Shown: positions 1-6,128, numbered from the stretch's first letter. The stretch is 7,431 bases of DNA from Pseudomonas sp. (GCA_003523465.1 DQAA01000316.1:1-7431), one strand, 5' to 3'. The notes: a model not told the origin generated them from the sequence alone. Numbers and translations are program-made.

Positions 1-115
1 TGTACGTGGGTTGACAGACCGAGAATAGAGGAACCCGGCGCGCAACGAGTGCGCCCCACGCACAGCCGCCATGGCCAATGCACGGAAAAGCTCCGGCAAA
101 GGATGTGGTGCTGAG

Positions 116-130
116 GATCAACTATTGATC
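116..130. promoter_or_regulatory. 15-bp dyad GATCAA-CTA-TTGATC, possible operator
   Basis: GATCAA (116-121) and TTGATC (125-130) are perfect inverted arms separated by CTA. The size and symmetry suit a dimeric regulator site. No promoter elements can be placed around it, and the nearest gene starts 262 bases downstream, so the role is a guess. Confidence 0.2.
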
Positions 131-303
131 GGCCTGTCAAAGCCGGTCGCCAGACATCAACGACGGCAGCAAGACTAGGCAGCGTTTCCCCAGCATGCAA
201 CAGCTGAAAAGCCGCGGAAGTATGCTTGGGGAGTTGCCTGCAAGAAAGTCGGAAGTTGGTGAGGTTTCGTTGCTTGATATGGCTGAAACCGGCAGAAAAT
301 CGA

Positions 304-322
304 GTGCCTTCAGGTAAGGCAC
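304..322 (+). other. Perfect 7-bp hairpin GTGCCTT-CAGGT-AAGGCAC
   Basis: A perfect 7-bp stem with a 5-base loop lies about 70 bases before the lipoprotein start. There is no downstream T-run. It may be part of the 5' untranslated region of the lipoprotein mRNA. Confidence 0.3.
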
Positions 323-378
323 CGGAGGGAAGACATTCGCAAAGCGGTTGGCGATACTATTGCGCCATCATCCATGAA

Positions 379-383
379 AAGGA
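379..383 (+). promoter_or_regulatory. Shine-Dalgarno AAGGA that sets the lipoprotein start
   Basis: AAGGA lies 8 bases before the ATG at 392. The other in-frame ATG at 374 lies upstream of and overlaps this region, so this site favours the start at 392. Confidence 0.6.
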
Positions 384-391
384 ATTCGCTC

Positions 392-1009
392 ATGAAGCGT
401 ATTTTTGCCCTTTCGCTTCTCACACTCTCCCTTACCGCTTGCGATAAACCGGCCGAGAACACCCGCCAGGCAACCGCGCCCGTCGTCCAGTGCGCCAAGG
501 ATACCGACTGCAAAGGCGACCGTATCTGCGAGGGTGGTCAGTGCACCAGCCCCAATCCCCAGGCGGGTCTCGTGGCCAATCCAAAGCCGCCGGTGAACCT
601 GGCCCCGTCCGCACCCAGCATCGCTTATCAGCCGGTGCTGATCTCGGGTGATGGAATTGGTCCGTTCACCCTCAATGGCCTTGAAATCAACTACCAGTCT
701 CGCGCCGGCGTGATGGATGTCATGACGCAAGTCATGGAAGAGCCCGAGTACGCGACCTACGTCGTGGTCGAAAAAGCCTACGCGTTCGGCCCCAACAAGT
801 TCGTCCTGGTGATCTCGACGGGCGAAAGCGGCAATAGCTGCCCTGCCACGACCTACGCGGTGAGCTTCGATACCAGGACGGAGTCCGTCGACGGCAAGAC
901 ATCGATTGACGGATGCTCGGAAATCGTCGAGTCGCTGGCTGACGGGAACAAGCTGATCATCAAGAAAGACGGTGCATCCACCGAGGTTTACAACGGCGTG
1001 GTGCAGTGA
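392..1009 (+). CDS. Putative lipoprotein with N-terminal four-cysteine cluster
   Basis: This encodes a 205-aa exported lipoprotein of unknown function. Residues 1-16 form a lipoprotein signal peptide: MKR, a hydrophobic stretch of Leu/Ser/Thr, then lipobox L-T-A-C with the lipidated Cys at 17. Asp at +2 would favour inner-membrane retention under the E. coli rule, which is less reliable in Pseudomonas. A Cys-rich cluster follows with spacing C-x5-C-x5-C-x4-C (CAKDTDC...C...C), a pattern seen in small disulfide-stabilised modules. Then come a Pro/Ala/Asn-rich linker and a globular region of about 130 residues, which includes a G-N-S-C-P-A-T segment and a later Cys (DGCSE) that could form another disulfide. 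The ATG at 392 is preferred to the one at 374 because AAGGA lies 8 bases upstream and the signal peptide then begins normally. Base composition is GC-rich, so the gene looks native. No partner gene is evident upstream, and the AT-rich block begins about 100 bases after it. I do not recognise a named family. Confidence 0.85.
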   Translation: MKRIFALSLLTLSLTACDKPAENTRQATAPVVQCAKDTDCKGDRICEGGQCTSPNPQAGLVANPKPPVNLAPSAPSIAYQPVLISGDGIGPFTLNGLEINYQSRAGVMDVMTQVMEEPEYATYVVVEKAYAFGPNKFVLVISTGESGNSCPATTYAVSFDTRTESVDGKTSIDGCSEIVESLADGNKLIIKKDGASTEVYNGVVQ

Positions 1010-1088
1010 GTACGAGGTTCAAGGGATTGTCCCGGGGTTGGTCGCTCGGGGGGCGGACCAGCGCAGAGAGTCCATATGTTCGATGAGC

Positions 1089-1116
1089 TTGAGGTGGCTG
1101 TGCCAAGTAGTATAAG
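1089..1116 (+). promoter_or_regulatory. Candidate sigma-70 promoter for the AT-rich gene block
   Basis: TTGAGG (1089-1094) as -35 and TATAAG (1111-1116) as -10 are separated by 16 bases and match the consensus at 4/6 and 5/6 positions. Transcription would start near 1123 and give a leader of about 80 bases before the GTG at 1205. It sits where the composition turns AT-rich, so A/T-rich chance matches are a real risk. Confidence 0.35.
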
Positions 1117-1204
1117 GACTGAAAATATTATAAGCGCGATAAGTGAGTACTAACGGGCAGTGGGTGTGGCCGTATATTCGGAATTCTTTGTATGAGGGGT
1201 AGCT

Positions 1205-1615
1205 GTGACTAAACGTAGTATGAAGATATCTTCCGCCCAAGGCGAAAGATCTATTGATGTTGAGGTTTTAATAGGCTCTGACGTGGAATTTTCTGTGTCG
1301 GGTTGGAGAGATGAGGTCAAAACTTATCGCGCAGATAACTTGTTTCAGGCGCTTTGTAAGTTTCGCCTTGAGCTCGAGGAAGAGGGCTACACATTACTTT
1401 GTAATGGTGCTCGAAAGGATGCTTATCCATCAAGGATGGCATTGGATATGGGGAGGGGTACAAAACTCTATCTGCACAAGCCTGGCGTCCAATCTGGATG
1501 GGCTGATCTCGTTGATGTTTTGGATGAGGCAGTCGCTGATCAGGTATGTTTTGTTAGTGAGCAGCGCGTTAATTATGAATTGTGGTTAGGGAGTTTAGGT
1601 TTTGAAAAAAATTGA
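1205..1615 (+). CDS. Small cytosolic protein in AT-rich block, function unknown
   Basis: This encodes a 136-aa protein without signal peptide or membrane segment. The GTG at 1205 is chosen because GAGGGG (1194-1199) lies 5 bases upstream. An ATG at 1220 is the alternative. The N-terminal ~40 residues look beta-rich, followed by a predicted helix (DNLFQALCKFRLELEEEG). After that comes a compact motif region L-L-C-N-G-A-R-K-D-A-Y-P-S-R-M-x-x-D-M-G-x-G with a downstream D-L-V-D-V-L-D segment. The dense Gly/Cys/Tyr/Pro pattern suggests a conserved family core. I have an impression of similar small proteins recurring in proteobacterial toxin/immunity neighbourhoods, but cannot name a family. Codon use is AT-rich (AAA, AGT, TTT, GTT) and unlike the flanking genes, which suggests recent transfer. 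Its 3' end overlaps the next gene by 14 bases, so the two are probably translationally coupled and work together. Confidence 0.75.
   Translation: MTKRSMKISSAQGERSIDVEVLIGSDVEFSVSGWRDEVKTYRADNLFQALCKFRLELEEEGYTLLCNGARKDAYPSRMALDMGRGTKLYLHKPGVQSGWADLVDVLDEAVADQVCFVSEQRVNYELWLGSLGFEKN
1588..1593 (+). promoter_or_regulatory. Shine-Dalgarno AGGGAG for the overlapping TTG start at 1602
   Basis: AGGGAG lies inside the end of the 136-aa gene, 8 bases before a TTG that opens the next reading frame. It is the main reason to accept a rare TTG start and the 14-base gene overlap. Confidence 0.5.
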
Positions 1616-1810
1616 GCATGAAGTTACCGAAGATGTGCTTCAGGAAGCAAAAAACATCCGGGTGGCTGGGTGTACAAAATTGAAGGTCAATATGCTTCAG
1701 ATGTGGCTGTTCCTCCGGAAGCTATTGTTGGTGCTTGGGAGGTCGATGCCAGTGGTAATTTGACCGGGAAGTTTATTGATAACCCAAGGTTTAAACCTAA
1801 GCTTGATTGA
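1602..1810 (+). pseudogene. 69-aa coupled small protein, frame broken at an A_AAA_AAC site
   Basis: Reading from TTG 1602 gives LKKIEHEVTEDVLQEAK and then, without a shift, an implausible tail ending at TGA 1761-1763 (53 aa in all). A -1 shift at the heptamer 1649-1655, or one extra A in the six-A run, continues as KHPGGWVYKIEG...VPPEAIVGAWEVD...GKFIDNP and ends at TGA 1808-1810. This gives a coherent, soluble, acidic 69-aa protein. The Gly-Gly-Trp-Val-Tyr and Pro-Pro-Glu-Ala-Ile-x-Gly-Ala-Trp segments look like conserved motifs of a small family I cannot name. The gene begins inside the preceding 136-aa gene with its own AGGGAG site, so the pair is coupled. The break may be a one-base deletion, a sequencing error in a homopolymer, or programmed frameshifting. 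I label it pseudogene by convention because the frame is interrupted, but the product may well be made. Confidence 0.55.
1649..1655 (+). other. In-frame slippery heptamer A_AAA_AAC
   Basis: With codons counted from TTG 1602, the bases read gcA AAA AAC, the exact X_XXY_YYZ phase needed for -1 ribosomal slippage. The -1 frame gives AAA AAA CAT and joins directly to the frame that encodes the conserved-looking C-terminal half. An AGGA lies 3 bases before the heptamer, closer than the stimulatory SD in dnaX-type sites. I see no obvious strong downstream hairpin. Confidence 0.4.
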
Positions 1811-1856
1811 TGGATTCCGGAAATTGGCAGGGTGTAAGAGGATTTATTTAGTCAGT

Positions 1857-1887
1857 ATTTCTGACTTCCGATTTTGATTTCTGACTT
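1857..1887. repeat. 11-bp direct repeat ATTTCTGACTT, two copies 20 bp apart
   Basis: ATTTCTGACTT occurs at 1857-1867 and 1877-1887, so the copies are offset by 20 bp, about two helical turns. They lie in the ~190-base non-coding stretch after the 69-aa gene. They could be tandem protein-binding half sites or a duplication scar. Confidence 0.4.
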
Positions 1888-2015
1888 TTTATCAGCACAG
1901 GAAGTGCCTGAAGTCCCCACTCTATAGCTCCGAGGAGAGGCTCGATAAGTTCATCTCTTTTGTTTATGGATTTAAATTGAAGGACGGTTCGGAGCTAAAA
2001 AATGACAGATACTAA
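1878..2015 (+). pseudogene. Possible 3' remnant of a small gene
   Basis: An open frame of 45 codons with no ATG or GTG start ends at TAA 2013-2015. Its second half (SEERLDKFISFVYGFKLKDG and on) reads like a normal soluble protein C-terminus, with charged and hydrophobic residues alternating. It ends inside the next ORF, whose ATG at 2002 overlaps it by 14 bases, as happens in tight operons. The upstream part would have been lost. A chance open frame in AT-rich DNA is the main alternative. Confidence 0.25.
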
Positions 2016-2112
2016 GACGCATGTGCCTAAGAAGATAAAGCCAAATACTGAGTTTTGTAGCCATGAAGGTCAAAGAGTATTTTGTTCTGATAGAGAATGG
2101 GTGGCCGAATGA
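2002..2112 (+). CDS. 36-aa ORF with good ribosome-binding site
   Basis: The peptide is lysine-rich at its N-terminus (MTDTKTHVPKKIKPNTEF), has two Cys (19 and 28) and ends ...DREWVAE. GGAG (1991-1994) lies 7 bases before the ATG, a near-ideal site. The stop codon overlaps the next start in an ATGA arrangement (2109-2112), which suggests translational coupling. No signal peptide or membrane segment is visible, and I do not recognise the sequence. It may be a genuine small gene or the shortened 3' part of a larger one. Confidence 0.4.
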   Translation: MTDTKTHVPKKIKPNTEFCSHEGQRVFCSDREWVAE

Positions 2113-2220
2113 ATATTGGTTTTTCCAGTCTTGATGTTTTGGTGGAAATAGTTCCAGGCAAAAGTGCGGCCGGATTTACTCTAGGGTCGCGCATGCCAGA
2201 TGAGGCGTCGCTACTAAGTG
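2109..2220 (+). pseudogene. 5' fragment of a small gene, cut off at a recombination junction
   Basis: From ATG 2109 (alternative in-frame ATG at 2097) the frame reads MNIGFSSLDVLVEIVPGKSAAGFTLGSRMPDEASLLS, about 37 residues. The beta-strand plus V-P-G-K-S-A-A-G-F-x-L-G pattern looks like the N-terminus of a small globular protein. It reminds me of immunity-protein starts of the PG-x-SAAG type, but this is memory only. At about 2221 the DNA changes to GC-rich acyltransferase sequence in another frame, so the rest of the ORF (to TGA 2454-2456) is nonsense. The ATGA overlap with the 36-aa ORF marks it as the last gene of the AT-rich block. Confidence 0.45.
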
Positions 2221-2223
2221 TGA

Positions 2224-4053
2224 CGCGATGGACACCTGATCAGCAGCATCATCATCGAGAGCCTCAAGTCCGGCAGTTTCACCTTCTCCAATTTCTACAG
2301 CCGTCGCATCAGCCGTATCCTGCCGGCCCTGATCGCGGTGCTGTTCGCCAGCCTTGCCGTGGGCCTGCTGGTGCTCACGCCAGACGAATTGCGAGAGCTG
2401 GGCAGGCATGTGGCGGGCAGTGCGACCTTCAGATCGAACTTCGTTCTGCTGCGTGAAAGCGGTTACTTCGACAATGCCTCGGAAACCAAGGTGCTCCTGC
2501 ATCTGTGGTCGCTGGCCATCGAGGAGCAGTTCTACCTGCTCTGGCCGCTTGCCTTGTGGGCGGCCTGGAAAGTCCGCTTCAACGCACTGGCCCTGATCCT
2601 TTTGCTGCTGACGGTGTCCTTCGTCCTCAACATCACTGCGATCAAGGACGATGCCAGCAAAGCGTTCTACCTGCCGCAAACCCGGTTCTGGGAACTGCTT
2701 GCCGGCGCCGCGCTGGCGTATCTCAACACCCGCTATTCATTGATACGGGCTGATGCGGGACGGAACTCCGGCCAGCTCTACGGCAACCTGCTATCCATTG
2801 GCGGGCTGGCGCTGCTGGTCTACACGCTGCTGAGCATCACCAAACAGGACAGCTTCCCTGGCTGGTGGGCCGTGCTTCCCGTTGCCGGTACCGTAATGCT
2901 GATCGCTGCGGGCCCGCAGGCATTACTTAACCGTCACTTGCTGGCCAACCGCGCGATGGTGTGGGTAGGCCTGATCAGTTACCCGCTCTATCTCTGGCAC
3001 TGGCCGCTGCTGACCTACGCCCGCATCCTGAACAACGGCGCGCCCAGCGTAGAAATTCTGCTCGCAGCCGTTGGCCTCTCCCTGGTGCTTGCCTGGCTGA
3101 CCTTCCGCTTGATCGAGAAGCCGCTGAAGCAAGTGAAGGGCAGGGTGAAGATCATAAGCCTCATGGTCTTGCTGATTGCCGTTGGTCTGGCGGGGCAACA
3201 CGTCTACAAGAAAAAGGGCTTGCCCACGCGTGAGTCGGTTGCCTACATGCAGCCGATCAATGCCCAGTTCGTTGGCTGGCGGTGGCCTTATTCGCAGAAC
3301 GAAACCTGCAACCGTCGTTATCCGAATGCGGAGCTGGCGGACTATAAATGGTGGTTCTGCATGCAGAGTCGCGACGCCGAGCCGACCTTGCTGCTGCTCG
3401 GTAACAGTTTCGCCAACCAGTTGTTCCCCGGTATCGCCCACAACGCGGCGCTGCAGGAGCAGACAGTGCTTTCCATCGGCGCGTGCGACCCCGCCTACCC
3501 GGATGTGTCTGCAGATGGCCTGGAGAAATCCCATCCTTGTTCAGGCGACCGGCCGCTCAAGCAAAAGCAGATGATCAAGGACCTCATCGACAAGTCGGGT
3601 ACGGTCAAGTACGCGATCATCGATGGCCTGAAACACGCTCCGGAGCCGGAGTATGTTGCACGCCTGGAGCAGTACATCGGCGAGCTCGAACAACGCAACG
3701 TGAAGGTCATTGTCTTCCTGCCCCATCTGGAACTGGGTTACGACCCCAAGACCTGTGTCCCCGCGCCCTACAGGGTGCCGGTGAACGATTGTTCGCTCGA
3801 TCATGAAGAAAGCCTGCGCATCGACGCGAACTACGCACGGGTCATGGCCGCCATTCTCGCAAGCCATCCCGATACCCGGTTCTTCGACCAGAAGGCGCTG
3901 ATGTGCAAGGACGGCAAATGCTCGGCGATGAAGGACGGCATGCCGCTGTTCAGGGACCTGGGGCATTTGTCGGAGTTCGGCAGCGAGCAGTTGGCGAAGA
4001 TCTTCGTCGAGTGGGCGCGTACCAATGCTCCGGGCTTGCTGGGCACTCCTTAG
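2224..4053 (+). pseudogene. 5'-truncated membrane acyltransferase-SGNH protein (OafA/YrhL type)
   Basis: Members of this family move an acyl (usually acetyl) group across the inner membrane and attach it to LPS or another glycan. They have an acyltransferase-3 membrane domain followed by a periplasmic SGNH domain. Recognisable sequence starts at GHLISSIIIESLKSG (from 2230), right after an in-frame TGA (2221-2223). The canonical blocks follow: FYSRRISRILPAL, HLWSLAIEEQFYLLWP (2500-2547), LPQTRFWELLAGAALAYL, LISYPLYLWHWPLL and FRLIEKPLK. A last membrane helix comes before the SGNH domain, where block I is GNS (Ser codon 3406-3408) and block V is D-L-G-H (3955-3966). About 60 N-terminal residues are missing, including the first membrane helix and the R-X10-H catalytic motif. 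The first usable in-frame start is GTG 2338, with no good ribosome-binding site, and would lose still more. The remainder has no internal stops, so the truncation looks recent. Confidence 0.8.
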
Positions 4054-4061
4054 TTAGCAAC

Positions 4062-4081
4062 GGCCCGGGGAAGCCCGGGCC
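4062..4081 (+). terminator. Strong GC hairpin 8 bases after the acyltransferase stop
   Basis: GGCCCGGG (4062-4069) and CCCGGGCC (4074-4081) form a perfect 8-bp stem around GAAG. No T-run follows (the next bases are AAAGCG), so it is a terminator-like or mRNA-stabilising hairpin rather than a textbook intrinsic terminator. Confidence 0.45.
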
Positions 4082-4162
4082 AAAGCGAACGTCACTGAAG
4101 TTCATTTCCCGCGAAAACCTGTCGCGCAAACTATCCAGACAAGTGCAAAACCCTGAAAGCAA

Positions 4163-4177
4163 AAGGGAATTACCCTT
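4163..4177. promoter_or_regulatory. Inverted repeat AAGGG-AATTA-CCCTT in the 4054-4232 gap
   Basis: Perfect 5-bp arms around AATTA lie 56 bases before the next start codon. It could be an operator or a weak hairpin followed by TTGTTTG. Apart from this dyad and the hairpin at 4062, I see nothing convincing in the 179-base gap, and no promoter with a proper -35/-10 pair. Confidence 0.25.
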
Positions 4178-4232
4178 GTTTGAATGGTGTGCTAATGCCA
4201 TCATCTCGCATTTTTTATCTGGCGATACAGGC

Positions 4233-6128
4233 ATGAACGACACCATTCCCTCACGGCGCTCGCTCCTCAAGATTCTCGGGGTGGGAGCCGGTGTTTCAGG
4301 GATTGCTGCAGTTACCGGACATTTGCCCGGCGTGCCTGGAGTGCCCGGACTGGAAATCGGCGCCACGATCCCGAGCGTGCCCGGTACGCAGCTGGATGCC
4401 CACCTGGGCGATCTGTCGCGGGTTTCCCGGGCCATTGCCGAAGGCACCCTGCGCATCACCTTCGTCGGCGATTCGATTCTCGAAGGCAAGAGCCACATCA
4501 CCTACCAGGACAGCCCCGCAGGAGTGTGGATGCGCCTGCTCCAGGAGCAGAACCCCACGCTGAACCTGGTGTTCAGCAATTTCAGCATTCTCGGTCAAGG
4601 TCTGTATCAGTTGCGTCATCCCGGCTTCGTTGGTGGTCACTTCAACGTTCCGGGGGTGTCATTTGCCCAGCGCGAATCATGCCAGGCCGAGCGCCGCTGG
4701 CCCGGTGGGACGGTGATCGGCAAGAGCTGGTGGGACCACGTCAAGGATTCGAACCCGGACCTGCTGATCTTCGGCTTCGGAATGAACCATGTGGTGATGG
4801 GGGACTGGGCCTACAGCCCCACGACCGTGACCAATGCCGTGTTCTATCGGGAAATGAACGAGCGCCTGGCGCTGTGGCCCAACCCGCCCAGCGTGGCGGC
4901 CATTCCCTCGATGCTGCCGACCCACCGTACCGACATCGATGGCGGTATCTGGCCCCGCTTCAGGATGATGGTGCAGCAGGAGGCCGATACGGTCCGCGGT
5001 ATTTGCCGCGAGCTGAACTGGACCTGCATCGACGTCAACCGCTGGTGGTCGATCGCTGCGGATGCCAGGGACCCGGTGCTGATGCACCACGATCATCACC
5101 TGCAGCTGATGGACTACGCCGAGAACTGGACGATGGTGTCCGGCGGCTGGACCGTCACCGGTCGAAACTCAATACGCGGCAGCGGCATCCTGCGTTCGAT
5201 GGAGATGTGCAGCGATCTGTACCAGCGTTTCCATTTCGCCGCGCCGAACATCGCCGACTGCAACCCGGGAATGTTCTGGCGAGACCGTGGCGACCTGGTC
5301 CAGGGCCAGCCCAATCGCTACTCGATGAACCTCGTCCGTGCCAGTGACGGCGCGGTGCAGCTGCTGGTGATCTGGCAGAACCAGACGCTGGCGACGGTCA
5401 ATCTCGGCGCCGCGAAAAGACACTATGTGCTCGAGGTGCTGGTCGAGGGTGCCCGTCACCGTGCCTACGTCGACAACGTGCTGGTCGCCGACCTGTCCCA
5501 CATGGGCAACATGGGCGAGGGCTACAACGGCGTGTTCCTTTCCAGGGGCCGATGCCGGCTGTTCAACTCCGCGGTGAGCCAGGGGCGTCCGGCGGTGGTG
5601 GGCGAGGTGGAGTATTCCGATGATGATCTGCTCGGCATCGACGACTGGCTGAAAAACGCCAAGTCCCTCGGTGGCGGCTTGAGGAATCACCCGTCCCGGC
5701 TTGGCGTGCAGGTGGCCTTCCTGCCGGCGTTCGTCCCGCTGGCCCGGGCGATCAACCATCTGGCGACGTTCGGCTCGGGTGCCGTGACCCGGACCCTGCA
5801 CGACAATACCAGCGACTTCTGGACCGGCCTCTCCAATTGCAGCCTGGTGATCGACGAGCAGGTACAGCACCCGGCCTTTCCGCTGGTCTTCGGTACCGCG
5901 CTGCTGCTGACGACCAGCGCATCGACCACCGTCAGGCTCGCCGCCGCCCGTGAGGTACCGGTCTACCTGAGCTGGAATGCGTCGCGCAAGGAACTGGCGA
6001 TGAGCCTGACCCTGGGCGCCGGCACCTGGGTTATCACGGCCACTGCACAGCTCAATCGTGCGGGTGACGAGGGGCCTTCGTCGGGCTACCACGGGCAGAC
6101 CCTGACGGTGACGGCGGTCAGGGGCTGA
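4233..6128 (+). CDS. Tat-exported SGNH-hydrolase-fold protein with LamG-like and beta-rich C-terminal domains
   Basis: This is a 631-aa protein probably exported folded to the periplasm. Start at ATG 4233 puts a twin-arginine signal at the N-terminus: S-R-R-S-L-L-K at residues 7-13, then a Gly/Ala/Val-rich hydrophobic stretch. Only a weak CAGG lies upstream, and the frame is open further upstream without a better start. After a Pro/Gly linker (VPGVPG...) an SGNH domain spans about residues 72-300. Block I is F-V-G-D-S-I-L with nucleophile Ser81, block III is G183-x-N185, and an MHHDHH cluster (284-289) probably holds the block V histidine. Residues ~360-450 resemble a LamG/concanavalin-like beta sandwich (YVLEVLVEGARHRAYVDNVL...), a fold that often binds glycans. 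Residues ~480-631 form a beta-rich domain I do not recognise. Likely roles are an O-acetyl esterase or an acetyltransferase on a surface polysaccharide. It lies between a broken and an intact membrane acyltransferase, and the latter starts 106 bases downstream on the same strand. Confidence 0.85.
   Translation: MNDTIPSRRSLLKILGVGAGVSGIAAVTGHLPGVPGVPGLEIGATIPSVPGTQLDAHLGDLSRVSRAIAEGTLRITFVGDSILEGKSHITYQDSPAGVWMRLLQEQNPTLNLVFSNFSILGQGLYQLRHPGFVGGHFNVPGVSFAQRESCQAERRWPGGTVIGKSWWDHVKDSNPDLLIFGFGMNHVVMGDWAYSPTTVTNAVFYREMNERLALWPNPPSVAAIPSMLPTHRTDIDGGIWPRFRMMVQQEADTVRGICRELNWTCIDVNRWWSIAADARDPVLMHHDHHLQLMDYAENWTMVSGGWTVTGRNSIRGSGILRSMEMCSDLYQRFHFAAPNIADCNPGMFWRDRGDLVQGQPNRYSMNLVRASDGAVQLLVIWQNQTLATVNLGAAKRHYVLEVLVEGARHRAYVDNVLVADLSHMGNMGEGYNGVFLSRGRCRLFNSAVSQGRPAVVGEVEYSDDDLLGIDDWLKNAKSLGGGLRNHPSRLGVQVAFLPAFVPLARAINHLATFGSGAVTRTLHDNTSDFWTGLSNCSLVIDEQVQHPAFPLVFGTALLLTTSASTTVRLAAAREVPVYLSWNASRKELAMSLTLGAGTWVITATAQLNRAGDEGPSSGYHGQTLTVTAVRG

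Larger units (their letters stand above)
1..391. other. Gene-poor leader region with several short inverted repeats
   Basis: I see no convincing coding region here. Open frames on both strands are short, lack good ribosome-binding sites and have no recognisable protein pattern. The stretch contains several inverted repeats. GGCGCGC (37-43) can pair with GTGCGCC (49-55, one G-U pair) around a 5-base loop. GATCGGC (127-133) can pair with GCCGGTC (142-148, one G-U pair). GTGCCTT (304-310) pairs perfectly with AAGGCAC (316-322). TGGCG/CGCCA bracket a 9-base loop between about 348 and 366. None is followed by a T-run, so they are not classic intrinsic terminators. The region may be an untranslated leader or hold a small structured RNA, but I cannot match it to a known RNA family. 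Confidence 0.5.

Noticed and set aside
11..39. TTGACA at 11-16 as a promoter -35 box
   Set aside because: No -10-like hexamer lies 16-18 bases downstream; the sequence there is CCCGGC.
129..317. Open frame of about 62 codons ending at TAA 315-317 (includes MLGELPARKSEVGEVSLLDM)
   Set aside because: No good start signal, and its end overlaps the perfect hairpin at 304-322. The protein pattern is unremarkable, so a chance frame is likely.
374..391. ATG 374 as the lipoprotein start
   Set aside because: It would place the SD-like AAGGA inside the gene and extend the signal peptide by six residues. ATG 392 has the better spacing.
1005..1150. 9-bp direct repeat AGTGAGTAC (1005-1013 and 1142-1150) as an attachment or target-site duplication
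   Set aside because: Neither copy lies at the right-hand junction (about 2221), so it does not bracket the AT-rich block. It is short enough to be chance.
1076..1153. 25-aa ORF MFDELEVAVPSSIRTENIIS..., in the same frame as the lipoprotein stop
   Set aside because: No convincing ribosome-binding site and no homology I can recall. Stop-codon readthrough of the lipoprotein into it would be possible, but nothing supports it.
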